DNA from: Bdellovibrionales bacterium
Lineage (GTDB): Bacteria > Bdellovibrionota > Bdellovibrionia > Bdellovibrionales > JAMPXM01
Direction: 5' to 3'
Length of the DNA: 5,847 nt
NCBI GenBank assembly: GCA_005792225.1
Contig: SXSP01000219.1
Span: 1 to 5,847 of the forward strand
In this document: in pieces, positions 5,698 through 5,847 of the stretch
Numbering within the stretch: position 1 is the stretch's first letter
Layout of the letters: every line of letters begins with the position of its first letter
Translations under genes and position numbers: made by a program
The notes under the pieces: generated by a model
The model's database searches: none
Told to the model about the DNA's origin: nothing
What the model saw: only the letters and a program-made list of their open reading frames with translations

Positions 5698-5703
5698 GCC
5701 TTC

Positions 5704-5847
5704 ATGAAGTTCGTGTTTTTAGTCAGTTTCGCGGCCCTCGTTTCTTCAGTGCATCCCGCCTGGGCCGTGGCCACCGATTTCGAAGAGGCCGGAGTTGAGG
5801 TTTTCAGCTTCGGGAGCTTTGATGAAGACGAAATCGAACCCACGGCC
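5704..5847 (+). CDS. Secreted protein of unknown function, N-terminal part (3' end outside window)
   Basis: An open frame of 48 codons runs from ATG 5704 through the right edge without a stop. It begins with a clear signal peptide: MK, core FVFLVSFAALVSS, likely cleavage after AWA (residue 21), giving a mature start VATDFEEAG. The visible mature part is acidic (FDEDEIEP) with no recognisable domain. No Shine-Dalgarno sequence precedes the ATG, which fits the leaderless promoter placement just upstream. It starts 43 bp after the clan CD-like gene ends. The signal peptide and the lack of stops make the gene likely real; nothing can be said about its role. Confidence 0.65.
   Translation, partial: MKFVFLVSFAALVSSVHPAWAVATDFEEAGVEVFSFGSFDEDEIEPTA

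Overview
The window looks like a chromosomal stretch from a free-living or predatory Gram-negative bacterium. Moderate-to-high GC, TTG start use and several secreted, uncharacterised proteins with HEARH or GHSR signatures suggest Bdellovibrionota/Oligoflexia or another deltaproteobacteria-like group. This assignment rests on family resemblance and is tentative. There are no RNA genes, CRISPR arrays, insertion sequences or other mobile-element signs. The content is six complete or near-complete genes plus a gene cut at each edge.

Layout. (1) 2-751, plus: the C-terminal part of an FAD-dependent amine-oxidase-like oxidoreductase, cut at the left edge. (2) 843-1352, plus: a four-helix DUF2231-type membrane protein with a strong Shine-Dalgarno site. 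(3) 1372-2037, minus, convergent with gene 2 across 19 bp: a secreted putative HExxH metallopeptidase that starts at TTG behind a perfect GAGGAGG. A 7-bp perfect hairpin touches this ribosome binding site. (4) 2206-2601, plus: a small membrane protein made of two TM2 domains. (5) 2664-4580, plus: a compact, divergent type IA DNA topoisomerase with one atypical zinc ribbon. Its promoter places the predicted transcription start on the ATG, so the mRNA may be leaderless. (6) 4770-5660, plus: a secreted protein with the His and Cys motifs of clan CD (caspase/gingipain/CHAT-like) cysteine peptidases, preceded by a long imperfect hairpin. (7) 5704-5847, plus: the start of another secreted protein, cut at the right edge, with the same leaderless promoter geometry as gene 5.

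How they work together: no pathway links these genes. Spacing, separate promoters and strand changes argue for mostly single-gene transcription units. The recurring theme is export: three of the seven genes begin with clear Sec-type signal peptides, and two of those look like peptidases from different catalytic classes. The observations most worth following are the clan CD-like protein, the HEARH protein with its structured ribosome binding site, the divergent topoisomerase, and the two promoters placed exactly for leaderless transcription.
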